A stretch of DNA of 9,618 nt from CAYHZL01 sp964361075 (GCA_964361075.1 CAYHZL010000136.1:1-9618); one strand, 5' to 3'; positions 1 through 6,693 are shown, counted from the first letter of the stretch. Made by a program: numbers and translations. The notes: a model not told the origin generated them from the letters alone.

Positions 1-2
1 GT

Positions 3-101
3 AAGTCCGCCGTCTTTTTGGCGGAGGGATTTTTTGAATCAACAATAACACTGAGTAGCGCGTTCAATGCACCTGCGGCGTATTTTTTTCAAAAAAAGTA
101 A
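3..101 (+). CDS. Possible 3' end of a gene entering from the left edge; unrecognised
   Basis: Frame 3 of the + strand is open from the window edge to a TAA at 99-101, giving 32 residues that begin KSAVFLAEG and end AAYFFQKK. The tail is alanine- and phenylalanine-rich with a basic end, which would suit the C-terminus of a real protein, but I do not recognise a family. It would converge on the NifU-like gene, whose stop is 60 bp away. Against it, 32 open codons can arise by chance at this base composition, the opposite strand is also open over part of the same bases, and a 6-bp hairpin with a T-run lies inside it (6-35). Low confidence. Confidence 0.3.
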   Translation, partial: KSAVFLAEGFFESTITLSSAFNAPAAYFFQKK

Positions 102-148
102 CTCACGATTGCAATAATCAATATGACCAATACCGGTGTGAGTTACTT
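91..148 (-). terminator. Candidate intrinsic terminator after the NifU-like gene
   Basis: On the minus strand, 13 bases beyond the TAG stop at 163-161, AAGTAACTCAC (148-138) pairs perfectly over 11 bp with GTGAGTTACTT (106-96). The seven A residues at 91-97 of the + strand give a run of seven U in the minus transcript that starts within the end of the stem. The loop is long (31 nt), so it is less compact than a textbook terminator. On the + strand no U-tract follows the stem, so it should act mainly for the minus-strand gene. Confidence 0.5.
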
Positions 149-160
149 AGGAGTTACAAC

Positions 161-406
161 CTATTGTAATACTGATTCAACTCTTCGTACTTCCGGAACA
201 TCCCGCAATAAAGCTCGCTCAATACCTGCACGCAATGTTAACACCGACATCGGGCAATTCGCACACGCACCGATTAGTTTTACTTCAACAAAACCATATT
301 CAGTAACACGCAGCAACTCAACATCACCTCCATCAATTTGGAGATACGGACGAACACGTTCGAGCGACTGTCTTACTCTTTCATACAAATCTTGCGTTGT
401 AGTCAT
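161..406 (-). CDS. NifU C-terminal-domain protein, small Fe-S scaffold/carrier
   Basis: This 81-residue protein consists of one NifU C-terminal domain (Nfu type). QIDGGDVEL at about 23-31 matches the family's conserved DGGD segment, and the CxxC pair is C48 and C51 in GACANCPMS. In Nfu proteins two such chains bridge a [4Fe-4S] cluster through this motif and hand it to target enzymes in the cytoplasm. There is no NifU N-terminal scaffold domain and no A-type degenerate domain, so it is the minimal stand-alone form. The ATG at 406 is preceded by an A-rich stretch without a clear Shine-Dalgarno. Upstream lies mrp, whose family also carries Fe-S clusters; the two are separated by a 354-bp repeat block. 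Family assignment is firm; the particular target is unknown. Confidence 0.92.
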   Translation of the reverse strand: MTTTQDLYERVRQSLERVRPYLQIDGGDVELLRVTEYGFVEVKLIGACANCPMSVLTLRAGIERALLRDVPEVRRVESVLQ

Positions 407-456
407 ATTTTTTCAGAAGAAGAATGTTTATATCTCCCCAACTGTTACTGCACAAT

Positions 457-618
457 TAATTAGCTTTCACTGAAATACTCTTTGCGCGTCATTGCGAGGC
501 GTTTTTTGCCGAAGCAATCTTAAAAATTTGAAGAAAAGATTGTGCCGAAGGCATTCCTTTGGAACTTCGCTCATAAAAAACACTCGCTCGCAATGACTTT
601 TTCAGCGAGAACTAATTA
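457..618. mobile_element. Small inverted-repeat element, copy A (MITE-like, non-coding)
   Basis: A 162-bp block begins with TAATTAGCTTTCACTGAAA (457-475) and ends with TTCAGCGAGAACTAATTA (601-618), which is the same terminal repeat inverted with a few mismatches. Inside, GTCATTGCGAG (488-498) pairs perfectly with CTCGCAATGAC (587-597), and CAATCTT (515-521) with AAGATTG (536-542), so the element could fold into one long arm. No reading frame in it resembles a protein. The 'gtcattgcgag...gaagcaatc' wording is of a kind often dispersed in FCB-group genomes. The outer 7006-7111 copy matches it in reverse orientation. It sits between mrp and the NifU-like gene. That it moved by a transposase in trans is inference. 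Confidence 0.6.
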
Positions 619-636
619 GTTCTCACTGAAAAAGTC
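595..636. repeat. 42-bp near-perfect palindrome at the junction of two elements
   Basis: The 21-bp arms 595-615 and 616-636 are inverted copies with no spacer and a single mismatch (the GCGAG/CTCAC pair), centred on AATT in ACTAATTAGT. The palindrome is formed where the right end of copy A meets the left end of the next element, so it consists of two terminal repeats placed head to head and sharing TAATTA at 613-618. It could extrude as a cruciform or form a hairpin if transcribed. Confidence 0.85.
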
Positions 637-763
637 TGAAGATAGTGATGTCATCTTTTCCCAAAGGGATGGATTCCCACTTGTCTATTCAAGACTCTTC
701 ATATCTTACAGAAATAAAGATGACATCTCTTCGCTGTTTCATTTTTTCAGTGAGAATTAATTA
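613..763. mobile_element. Second small inverted-repeat element, abutting copy A and the mrp stop
   Basis: A 151-bp block runs from TAATTAGTTCTCACTGAAA (613-631) to TTTCAGTGAGAATTAATTA (745-763), whose complement differs at one position. Inside, GATGTCATCTTT (647-658) pairs perfectly with AAAGATGACATC (716-727). The interior does not resemble copy A, so the two share ends but not cores. The right terminus overlaps the mrp stop codon (TAA at 763-761). The interior piece GGATTCCCACTT resembles a degenerate part of other common dispersed repeats. No coding frame is evident. Together with copy A this accounts for nearly all of the 354-bp gap between mrp and the NifU-like gene. Confidence 0.55.
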
Positions 764-1846
764 GCTTAGAAAAATTTCTATGGGTTCGGCCTGCAGCGAT
801 GAAAGATTTTTAATACTGATTTGAGCTGCCAGAGTACGCGCAATCGCAGTAATAATTTTTGCCTGCGGACTGCTCGGTTCTGCATCAACAAGCGGCCGAC
901 CGTTATCGCCGCCAATACGAAGTTTTGTATCAATAGGAATTTCGCCGAGAAACGGTACTGCTAATTCTTTCGATGCACGTTTCCCGCCGCCGAAATCAAA
1001 AATATTTTCGCGTTCACCACAATGTGAACAAACGAAGTAACTCATATTTTCGATGATTCCGAAAATAGGAACATTCACTTTATTGAACATCATCAAACCT
1101 TTGCGCGCATCGGCAAGCGAAATTTCTTGCGGTGTTGTAACAATTACTGCACCGGTCAACGGAATCTGTTGTACCAATGTCAGTTGAATATCGCCGGTAC
1201 CCGGAGGCATATCAAAAAGCAGATAATCAAGATCACCCCATTCCACATCTGTCAAAAATTGTTTTACTGCACCGCTTGCCATCGGTCCCCGCCAGATCAC
1301 TGCCTGCAGCGGGTCAATCAGAAAACCAATCGACATTACTTTCACGCCATATTTTTCCAACGGCAAAAGTTTTTGATTATGCATCATCGGTTTTTCTTTG
1401 ATGTTGAACATCAACGGAATACTCGGACCGTAAATATCACAATCAACCAATCCGACTTTCGCTCCCTCTTTCGCCAACGCAACCGCAAGGTTTACAGCAA
1501 CGGTAGATTTGCCAACACCGCCTTTTCCACTGGCGATCGCAATTGTATTTTTTACTCCGGGAAGAATTGGCGCTTTCGTTGCCAGCATTCGTGAAGCAAC
1601 ATTTGCCGTCATTGTTACGTGCACAGCGGAAACGTCGAGAGATTTTTTTACAGCAGCTTCGGCTTCGGCTTTCAGTTGATCTTTTACAGGACATGCCGGA
1701 GTTGTCAATTCAATTTTAAAACTAACTTCTTTGCCGGAGATAACGATATCTTTAACAAAATTCAGTGTTACAATATCTTTAAATAAATCCGGATCGCGCA
1801 CAACACGTAGCGCTTCGAGAACATTTTCAGCAGTAAGAGGTTTCAT
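761..1846 (-). CDS. mrp: Mrp/NBP35-family Fe-S cluster carrier ATPase with N-terminal MIP18 domain
   Basis: The 361-residue protein has a MIP18 (DUF59) domain at about 1-90, with DPDL near residue 18 and TTPACP near 48-53, followed by a Mrp ATPase domain. The deviant Walker A GKGGVGKST is at about 107-115, DCDIYGPS at 135-142, FDMPPGTGD at 211-219, and the cluster-binding CSHC at 273-276. Family members bind a [4Fe-4S] cluster at the dimer interface and pass it to apoproteins. I place the start at the ATG at 1846, with GGAA a few bases upstream. The frame extends to a TTG at 1876, but those ten extra residues (MSTCNVHGKN) lie before the conserved domain. It follows the isomerase gene by 54 bp, probably in the same operon. 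The last few residues (IEIFLS) run into an inverted-repeat element that supplies the stop codon. Confidence 0.93.
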   Translation of the reverse strand: MKPLTAENVLEALRVVRDPDLFKDIVTLNFVKDIVISGKEVSFKIELTTPACPVKDQLKAEAEAAVKKSLDVSAVHVTMTANVASRMLATKAPILPGVKNTIAIASGKGGVGKSTVAVNLAVALAKEGAKVGLVDCDIYGPSIPLMFNIKEKPMMHNQKLLPLEKYGVKVMSIGFLIDPLQAVIWRGPMASGAVKQFLTDVEWGDLDYLLFDMPPGTGDIQLTLVQQIPLTGAVIVTTPQEISLADARKGLMMFNKVNVPIFGIIENMSYFVCSHCGERENIFDFGGGKRASKELAVPFLGEIPIDTKLRIGGDNGRPLVDAEPSSPQAKIITAIARTLAAQISIKNLSSLQAEPIEIFLS

Positions 1847-1900
1847 ATTTTTTCCATGTACATTGCATGTCGACAAATTTCAAATCTTCGTCGTCGTTTT

Positions 1901-3781
1901 TCATTGATTGATATTTTCATTTCTATGCCATTCTTGCACCCAGCCTACTTGTGTATAGACCGGAGGTACAGCAAGAAATCGTCCGCCAAAACCGATATTG
2001 CGCCACGTAACCATACTTATTGTTGTAGTTTTAACATTGCGCAAATTGTTTTCGTTCAGCGTAACGCCATATTTTTTTGCAAGCGTGCCAATGTATCCAT
2101 CTAACACTTTTTGTAATTTTTCTTGCAGCAATTTTGCGCGCACCGTTTTTTTTACATCATCAGAATACAGACGCAAGGAGTCATCAATGATGCGGCGACC
2201 AATAATCTTAAAGAGCGTCTCTCCTTCACTAATACGCAACGGACCAACAAGCTGACCGGAATCTGCATGAGACGCATACATACCAAGCTGCGGATATTGT
2301 TTACTTTCAATATTAAAAAATCCAGATTCGCCCCCCTTTTCTTTCCACTCTTTTCTACGCGAATATTTTTTTGCAAGCGCCGCAATATCTTCGCCGGCAA
2401 GTATTCGTTTGCGTAAATCAACGGCAAGTTTAACATCGGCAAGAGTTGTATCCAAAAGAATTTCACGGATGTTGACTTCAACTTGTGCGCCGAATACTTC
2501 CTGATTTTTGTTGTACGCAGTCATTACTTCCTGATCGCTGACATGCAACGTATCTTTTATTTGTTTGAACATTAACATGGTGCGGCGATTATCCATCCAT
2601 GTTGCAATATCGTGGCGAACATTTTCTGATTGTTGAAAATTCTTTTTGAACCCTTCGCGTGCGAGCAGTTCGTTCTGTACTATAATTCTAAAATTATTAT
2701 TGAGTACGCCAAGAACAACATTCTTTTGCATGTTTGGAAAAACAACCATACTATTTTTCAAACCAATCAACACATCACCCAATGTCATGTCGCCGGATTG
2801 AATCGCTGCAAACGGAGCGGTGAGCAGTGGCGCGAAAATTTCTTCTAATTTTTCTACATCGGAAGAAAAAAGTATAAAATTTTTCTTGTACGTATGCGCT
2901 ACAGTATCGCTCATTAAAATTTTGTATACACTATCCGCCACTATACGAAAGAGTGTTGAATCTACCTGTGCACGCTGCTGCCCTAAAAATTGAGCAAATA
3001 CTTGTTTCGCAATTGAATCTTGTTTTTGATTCTGAATAATTCTTCGCACTGAAATAATCTGATTGGATCTCGATTCGTTGACATATTTTGGGTTGGAATA
3101 TTTCCTCTTCAACTTCATCATCACCCAGCCATGCGGTTCTATGAGCATCGGTTGCGTTACACTATCCTTCATCATACCGAACACTGCATCTTCAATTCTT
3201 TTTTCAGTGCTTCCCAGCGTGATTGAAAGTGTATCAAGAAAAGTAAACAGCGAGCCATCAAACGACTGTAATGTTTTTTCCTTATTCTTACTTTTTGTAA
3301 CGGCGCGAAAAAGTTTTTCGCCGTCTTCTTTTTTCAACACGCCCAATATATCAACATCAATTGTAAATGGGGCGCGTTGAAACGCACTGAGCATTTCGTT
3401 CATCGTTGGTTCACTGTTTTGCACCACTTCCCGTTTGTATAATTCATCGCGGACAAATGTTCTCTCTAATGTGTGTTGCATTTTTTGTGTAACCGAATCA
3501 CTGCCAATATTTTGTTGGGTGGCTTCCAGCGCAAGTAATTTTTCAGCAGCCATCGAATACAGAAATTGGAGTTTCGTAGTTTCAATCCGCGATGCAACAT
3601 CTTTTCCTTGCACCGGCATCAGCTCAAACCGTTCCAAAAAATCTTTTGCTGTGATGACACGTGCACCAACTGTCGCAACAGTATCGGCAGGTAGTTCGTT
3701 GCGTTGTGCATACAGCATGTGCCGGCAGCTGACAAGCAGCAACACAATACTAATGTGTTTCAGTGAAAAATTATTCGACAT
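1901..3781 (-). CDS. SurA/PpiD-like parvulin peptidyl-prolyl cis-trans isomerase, exported
   Basis: A 626-residue periplasmic-type folding chaperone. The N-terminus has a basic patch and a hydrophobic stretch (ISIVLLLVS, about 10-18). LVSC at 16-19 fits a lipobox, so it may be a lipoprotein on C19; signal peptidase I could instead cut after LYA before Q26. A helix-rich SurA_N-like region follows. Residues about 136-226 end in AVFGMMKDS...EPHGWVMMKLKRK, which reads as a diverged parvulin repeat. The clearer parvulin (PpiC) domain is at about 433-530 (NIREILL, FFNIESKQYP, VGPLRISEGETLFKIIGRR). ATG 3781 has AGGA (3789-3786) at good spacing and overlaps the end of purC by 11 bp, which suggests coupled translation. 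Such proteins help outer-membrane proteins fold. The family is solid; the exact orthology (SurA, PpiD or PrsA-like) is not. Confidence 0.85.
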   Translation of the reverse strand: MSNNFSLKHISIVLLLVSCRHMLYAQRNELPADTVATVGARVITAKDFLERFELMPVQGKDVASRIETTKLQFLYSMAAEKLLALEATQQNIGSDSVTQKMQHTLERTFVRDELYKREVVQNSEPTMNEMLSAFQRAPFTIDVDILGVLKKEDGEKLFRAVTKSKNKEKTLQSFDGSLFTFLDTLSITLGSTEKRIEDAVFGMMKDSVTQPMLIEPHGWVMMKLKRKYSNPKYVNESRSNQIISVRRIIQNQKQDSIAKQVFAQFLGQQRAQVDSTLFRIVADSVYKILMSDTVAHTYKKNFILFSSDVEKLEEIFAPLLTAPFAAIQSGDMTLGDVLIGLKNSMVVFPNMQKNVVLGVLNNNFRIIVQNELLAREGFKKNFQQSENVRHDIATWMDNRRTMLMFKQIKDTLHVSDQEVMTAYNKNQEVFGAQVEVNIREILLDTTLADVKLAVDLRKRILAGEDIAALAKKYSRRKEWKEKGGESGFFNIESKQYPQLGMYASHADSGQLVGPLRISEGETLFKIIGRRIIDDSLRLYSDDVKKTVRAKLLQEKLQKVLDGYIGTLAKKYGVTLNENNLRNVKTTTISMVTWRNIGFGGRFLAVPPVYTQVGWVQEWHRNENINQ

Positions 3782-4664
3782 GTTTTCCTGTTAAAATGTA
3801 GAGTGCTTGTTTATATAATTCTGAAGTCTTTTGAAGAATCTCGTCGGGCATAATTGGACCAGGCGGTTTTTTATTAAACTGAATCGAAAGTAAATAATCG
3901 CGAACGAATTGCTTATCAAAACTTTCTTGGCTTCTTCCCACTTGATATTTTTGCGGAGACCAGAAGCGGGATGAATCCGGAGTCAGCAGTTCATCAATTA
4001 ACACCAAACCACCATCAGCGTCAATACCAAATTCCATTTTCGTATCGGCGATAATAATTCCGCGCGCTTCGGCAATGGCGGCTGCCTTTTTGAATACTGC
4101 AATTGCCGTATCGCGCACGAGCATACTAAGTTCTTTCCCTTCGCGCTGCACCATTTCCTCGAACGAAATATTTTCATCATGCACACCAACATCAGCTTTC
4201 GTTGAAGGAGTAAAAATTATTGCAGGCAATTTTTCACTTTCACGCAATCCTGCGGGAAGTGTGATGCCGCAAATAGATTGTGTTTGTTGGTAATCTAACC
4301 AGCCCGAACCTGAAATATATCCACGTACAATACATTCAACCGAGAGCGGTTTCGTTTTTTGAACCAGCATGCTTCTGCCGCGCAATAGTTCTTTGTATGG
4401 CGTGCAGGATGCAGGAAACTCATCCACAGTACATGTTACAACATGATTGCGAATAATATCTTTTGTCTGTGCAAACCAAAATTCAGAAATTTGTGTGAGT
4501 ATTTTTCCTTTCAAAGGAATTCCTTGCGGCATCACAACATCGAACGCAGAAAGCCGATCGGTTGCGACAAACAACAGATATTCTCCCACATCATAGACAT
4601 CGCGCACTTTGCCGCGTTTAAGTAATGTGAGAGCAGGAAAATTTGTTTCGATGATAACATTCAT
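3771..4664 (-). CDS. purC: Phosphoribosylaminoimidazole-succinocarboxamide (SAICAR) synthase
   Basis: This 297-residue cytoplasmic enzyme joins CAIR and aspartate, using ATP, to form SAICAR in de novo purine synthesis. Recognisable motifs in order are KRGKVRDVYD (about 17-26), SAFDVVM (39-45), VECIVRGYISGSGW (109-122), FTPSTKADVGVHDENIS (151-167), IADTKMEFG (205-213) and DELLTPDSSRFW (224-235). Length and motif spacing match the longer class shared with yeast Ade1 rather than the short class of about 240 residues. The ATG at 4664 starts 4 bp after the aat stop, with no clear Shine-Dalgarno, so translation probably depends on coupling to aat. Its 3' end overlaps the isomerase start by 11 bp. 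No other purine gene is in the window. Confidence 0.96.
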   Translation of the reverse strand: MNVIIETNFPALTLLKRGKVRDVYDVGEYLLFVATDRLSAFDVVMPQGIPLKGKILTQISEFWFAQTKDIIRNHVVTCTVDEFPASCTPYKELLRGRSMLVQKTKPLSVECIVRGYISGSGWLDYQQTQSICGITLPAGLRESEKLPAIIFTPSTKADVGVHDENISFEEMVQREGKELSMLVRDTAIAVFKKAAAIAEARGIIIADTKMEFGIDADGGLVLIDELLTPDSSRFWSPQKYQVGRSQESFDKQFVRDYLLSIQFNKKPPGPIMPDEILQKTSELYKQALYILTGKHVE

Positions 4665-4668
4665 AACT

Positions 4669-5277
4669 TTAGATAAAAGAAGTTTGTATTGCTAATGCAC
4701 ACGATAGTTTGCGCATGTATTCCTCTTTTGAAATTTCAATTGCACCAAGAGATTGCAAGTGCGGTGTGATATATTGCGTGTCTAACAAAACGAAATGTCG
4801 TTCTTGTAATCGTTTCGTGAGAGCAACAAGAGCAACCTTCGAAGCATCGGTCATTGTGCTGAACATTGATTCGCCAAAAAAAGCGCCGCCCAATGCAACA
4901 CCGTACAAACCGCCGACAAGAGTATCGTTATGCCAAGTTTCAACCGAGTGTGCATACCCTAATTGATGAAGACGAACATAGCTCTGCACAATTGTTTCGG
5001 AAATCCATGTTACTTCTCTGTTCACTGCGCACTGTTCCAAGACAGACTTGAATGCACTGTTTATTCTTATTTCAAAAATATTTTTTTGAAGTGTGCGGCG
5101 CAGGCTGCGTGAAATGATGAGTGCATCGAGAGGAAATATTCCACGAGCATCAGGCGAGTACCAAAAAATTTCTCCATCTTTACCATCCGCCATCGGAAAA
5201 TATCCGTTTCGATACGCATAGAGTAAAAAATCGCTATCGATATATTTTTGAACGACGTCAGCGGATGCAATATTCAT
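4669..5277 (-). CDS. aat: Leucyl/phenylalanyl-tRNA--protein transferase
   Basis: With the ATG at 5277 this is a 202-residue protein. Aat transfers Leu or Phe from aminoacyl-tRNA to proteins with N-terminal Arg or Lys, marking them for ClpS/ClpAP-type degradation. Visible family motifs are LLYAYRNGYFPMA (about 18-30), FWYSPDARGIFPL (38-50), SVETWHNDTLVGGLYGVALG (111-130) with GAFFGESMFS (131-140), and LLDTQYITPHLQSLGAI (164-180). An upstream TTG at 5358 would add 27 residues (starting MTLLYIDAG), but those bases contain an intrinsic terminator hairpin, so I reject that start. Only about 30 bp separate the terminator from the ATG, and no convincing promoter or Shine-Dalgarno is visible there. 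It leads the tight aat-purC-isomerase-mrp cluster. Confidence 0.93.
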   Translation of the reverse strand: MNIASADVVQKYIDSDFLLYAYRNGYFPMADGKDGEIFWYSPDARGIFPLDALIISRSLRRTLQKNIFEIRINSAFKSVLEQCAVNREVTWISETIVQSYVRLHQLGYAHSVETWHNDTLVGGLYGVALGGAFFGESMFSTMTDASKVALVALTKRLQERHFVLLDTQYITPHLQSLGAIEISKEEYMRKLSCALAIQTSFI

Positions 5278-5306
5278 ACAACGCTCGCGCACTGAAAAAA
5301 ACAGAA

Positions 5307-5343
5307 TAAAAAAATTGATGCCGAGAACATACCCGGCATCAAT
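5307..5343 (-). terminator. Intrinsic terminator downstream of pfkA
   Basis: On the minus strand ATTGATGCCG (5343-5334) pairs perfectly over 10 bp with CGGCATCAAT (5323-5314), with a 10-nt loop. A run of U follows (seven A residues on the + strand at 5308-5314), and after a short interruption a second run. It lies about 145 bp after the pfkA stop and about 30 bp before the aat ATG. It should end pfkA transcripts and insulate the aat operon, or attenuate read-through into it. Confidence 0.85.
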
Positions 5344-5367
5344 GTATAACAGCGTCAATAAACGTAT

Positions 5368-5472
5368 CTACTCAGTCATGCCATGAGTTTGTTTATGGTT
5401 TTTCTGAAAACTGTATGTTTGATAATATTAAAAAAGAAACTCATGGCATGACTTTGAAAACACGCTGAGTAG
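5368..5472. repeat. 105-bp imperfect inverted repeat between pfkA and aat
   Basis: AGTCATGCCATGAGTTT (5374-5390) is matched perfectly over 17 bp by its inverted copy at 5437-5453, around a 46-nt AT-rich centre. Outside this, CTACTCAG (5368-5375) is inverted at 5465-5472. On the right an extra 11 bp (5454-5464) separates the two matching blocks, while on the left they overlap by two bases. The centre has a smaller self-complementary TTTTCTGAAAA. It could be a degraded small transposable element or a structured 3' region of the pfkA message. No target duplication is obvious and no reading frame is convincing. Confidence 0.7.
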
Positions 5473-5488
5473 TTACCAATACACGATG

Positions 5489-6592
5489 TTAATTTTCATC
5501 TCCGAAAATCATTCCGACTGCGCGGCATGTTTTAACAATCTCGCCATCAACCGGAACTAACCGCTGTTGTGCAACTGCCTCTGCAATGGTTACGCTCGTA
5601 ACACTCAATCCGCGTAAACTTACCATTCTGCCAAATTCTCCCTTGACAGCAAGCTCCACAGCTTTTGTTCCATAACGAGTTGCCAGCACTCTATCATACG
5701 CTGTCGGACTTCCGCCACGTTGCAAATGACCAAGCACAGTAACACGTGTTTCCAATCCCGTTTCTTTTTGAATTTGAAGCGAAACATGTTCACCAATTCC
5801 ACCAAAACGAATCGGATCTGTACGCTTCACATCAGTTTCTTTTACAACAATTTCTTCATCAGCCGCTTTTGCACCTTCAGCAACGCAGATGATACTAAAA
5901 CGATTGCCACGCGTGCTTCGTTCAATAACTCTGCTATACACAGTCTCCCATTTAAATGGAATTTCAGGAATCAAAACAATATCGGCACCACCGGCAAGAC
6001 CGGCTTGCAATGCGATCCATCCTGCGTAGCGACCCATTACTTCAATCACCATCACGCGGTGATGTGATGAACCTGTGGTATGTAAACGGTCAATTGCTTC
6101 GGTTGCAATTGAAAGTGCGGTATCAAAACCAAATGTCTGGTCTGTCGAATCTAAATCGTTATCAATTGTCTTGGGAACGCCGATAATGTTCAATCCCATT
6201 TCACCAAGTTTTTTTGAAATGTGCATTGTGCCATCACCGCCGGTTGCAATCAAGCAATCAAGTCCCCAACCTTTGTAATGTTTAATTGCTTTTGCTGATG
6301 CGTCCACAATTTCAATTCCGTTAAGCCCTTCTACCGGATAATGAAACGGGTCGCCTTTATTAGAGGTGCCAAGAATAGTACCGCCAATTCCGATAATTCC
6401 TGAAATTTCAGAACGCGATAACTCGCGCATTTTACCTTCTATAAATCCTTCGAATCCATCTTCGATCCCGACAACAGTTAAGCCGTGATCATTCATTGCC
6501 GATTTTGAGACGCCTCGGATAACAGCATTTAGTCCGGGACAATCGCCTCCACCAGTCAATATTCCTATACGTTTTATCTTTTTTTCTGACAT
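5489..6592 (-). CDS. pfkA: 6-phosphofructokinase, phosphoryl-donor class ambiguous
   Basis: A 367-residue cytoplasmic glycolytic enzyme that phosphorylates fructose 6-phosphate at C1. GILTGGGDCPGLNAVIRG (about 10-27) is the nucleotide-binding start and ATGGDGT (116-122) the donor site. PKTIDND (140-146) carries the catalytic Asp144, MGRYAGW (186-192) and PE (209-210) are substrate-site segments, and GHLQRGG (288-294) closes the family pattern. The donor-selecting positions are Gly121 (ATP-like, as E. coli Gly104) and Lys141 (as in many PPi-linked and group III enzymes, where E. coli has Gly124). The length exceeds the roughly 320 residues of E. coli PfkA and fits group III. ATG 6592 has GAAGGA (6604-6599) six bases upstream. 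It is followed by its own terminator and stands alone. The family is certain; ATP use is more likely than PPi but unproven. Confidence 0.93.
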   Translation of the reverse strand: MSEKKIKRIGILTGGGDCPGLNAVIRGVSKSAMNDHGLTVVGIEDGFEGFIEGKMRELSRSEISGIIGIGGTILGTSNKGDPFHYPVEGLNGIEIVDASAKAIKHYKGWGLDCLIATGGDGTMHISKKLGEMGLNIIGVPKTIDNDLDSTDQTFGFDTALSIATEAIDRLHTTGSSHHRVMVIEVMGRYAGWIALQAGLAGGADIVLIPEIPFKWETVYSRVIERSTRGNRFSIICVAEGAKAADEEIVVKETDVKRTDPIRFGGIGEHVSLQIQKETGLETRVTVLGHLQRGGSPTAYDRVLATRYGTKAVELAVKGEFGRMVSLRGLSVTSVTIAEAVAQQRLVPVDGEIVKTCRAVGMIFGDEN

Positions 6593-6693
6593 TGATTTTC
6601 CTTCAAAAGTGTGTAACTGCGTTCTAATGTAAGAAAAATTGCAGAATTCCGAAAGAAATTTTTTTGTAACTCCTCAGCGAAAATAACCCCACC

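Noticed and set aside
6..35. Hairpin TCCGCC/GGCGGA followed by six T on the + strand, a possible terminator
   Set aside because: The stem is only 6 bp and four bases separate it from the T-run; it also lies inside a frame that may be coding, so I did not call it.
123..473. 116-codon + strand frame over the NifU-like gene
   Set aside because: It is antisense to a gene with conserved DGGD and CxxC motifs, and its own product is low-complexity Ser/Thr-rich; it is a shadow.
407..763. CRISPR array
   Set aside because: The repeats are inverted and irregular, with no regularly spaced direct repeats or cas genes.
1847..1876. TTG start for mrp ten codons upstream
   Set aside because: The added residues precede the MIP18 domain and the ATG at 1846 has a better context (GGAA upstream).
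5278..5358. N-terminal extension of Aat from a TTG at 5358
   Set aside because: The extra codons cover the terminator hairpin, are not part of the family, and start with TTG; the ATG at 5277 gives a normal short Aat.
6593..6670. Sigma-A-type or Bacteroidetes-type promoter for pfkA (TTACATTAG on the minus strand)
   Set aside because: The -10-like box has no matching -35 at proper spacing and does not fit TAnnTTTG; not supportable by eye.
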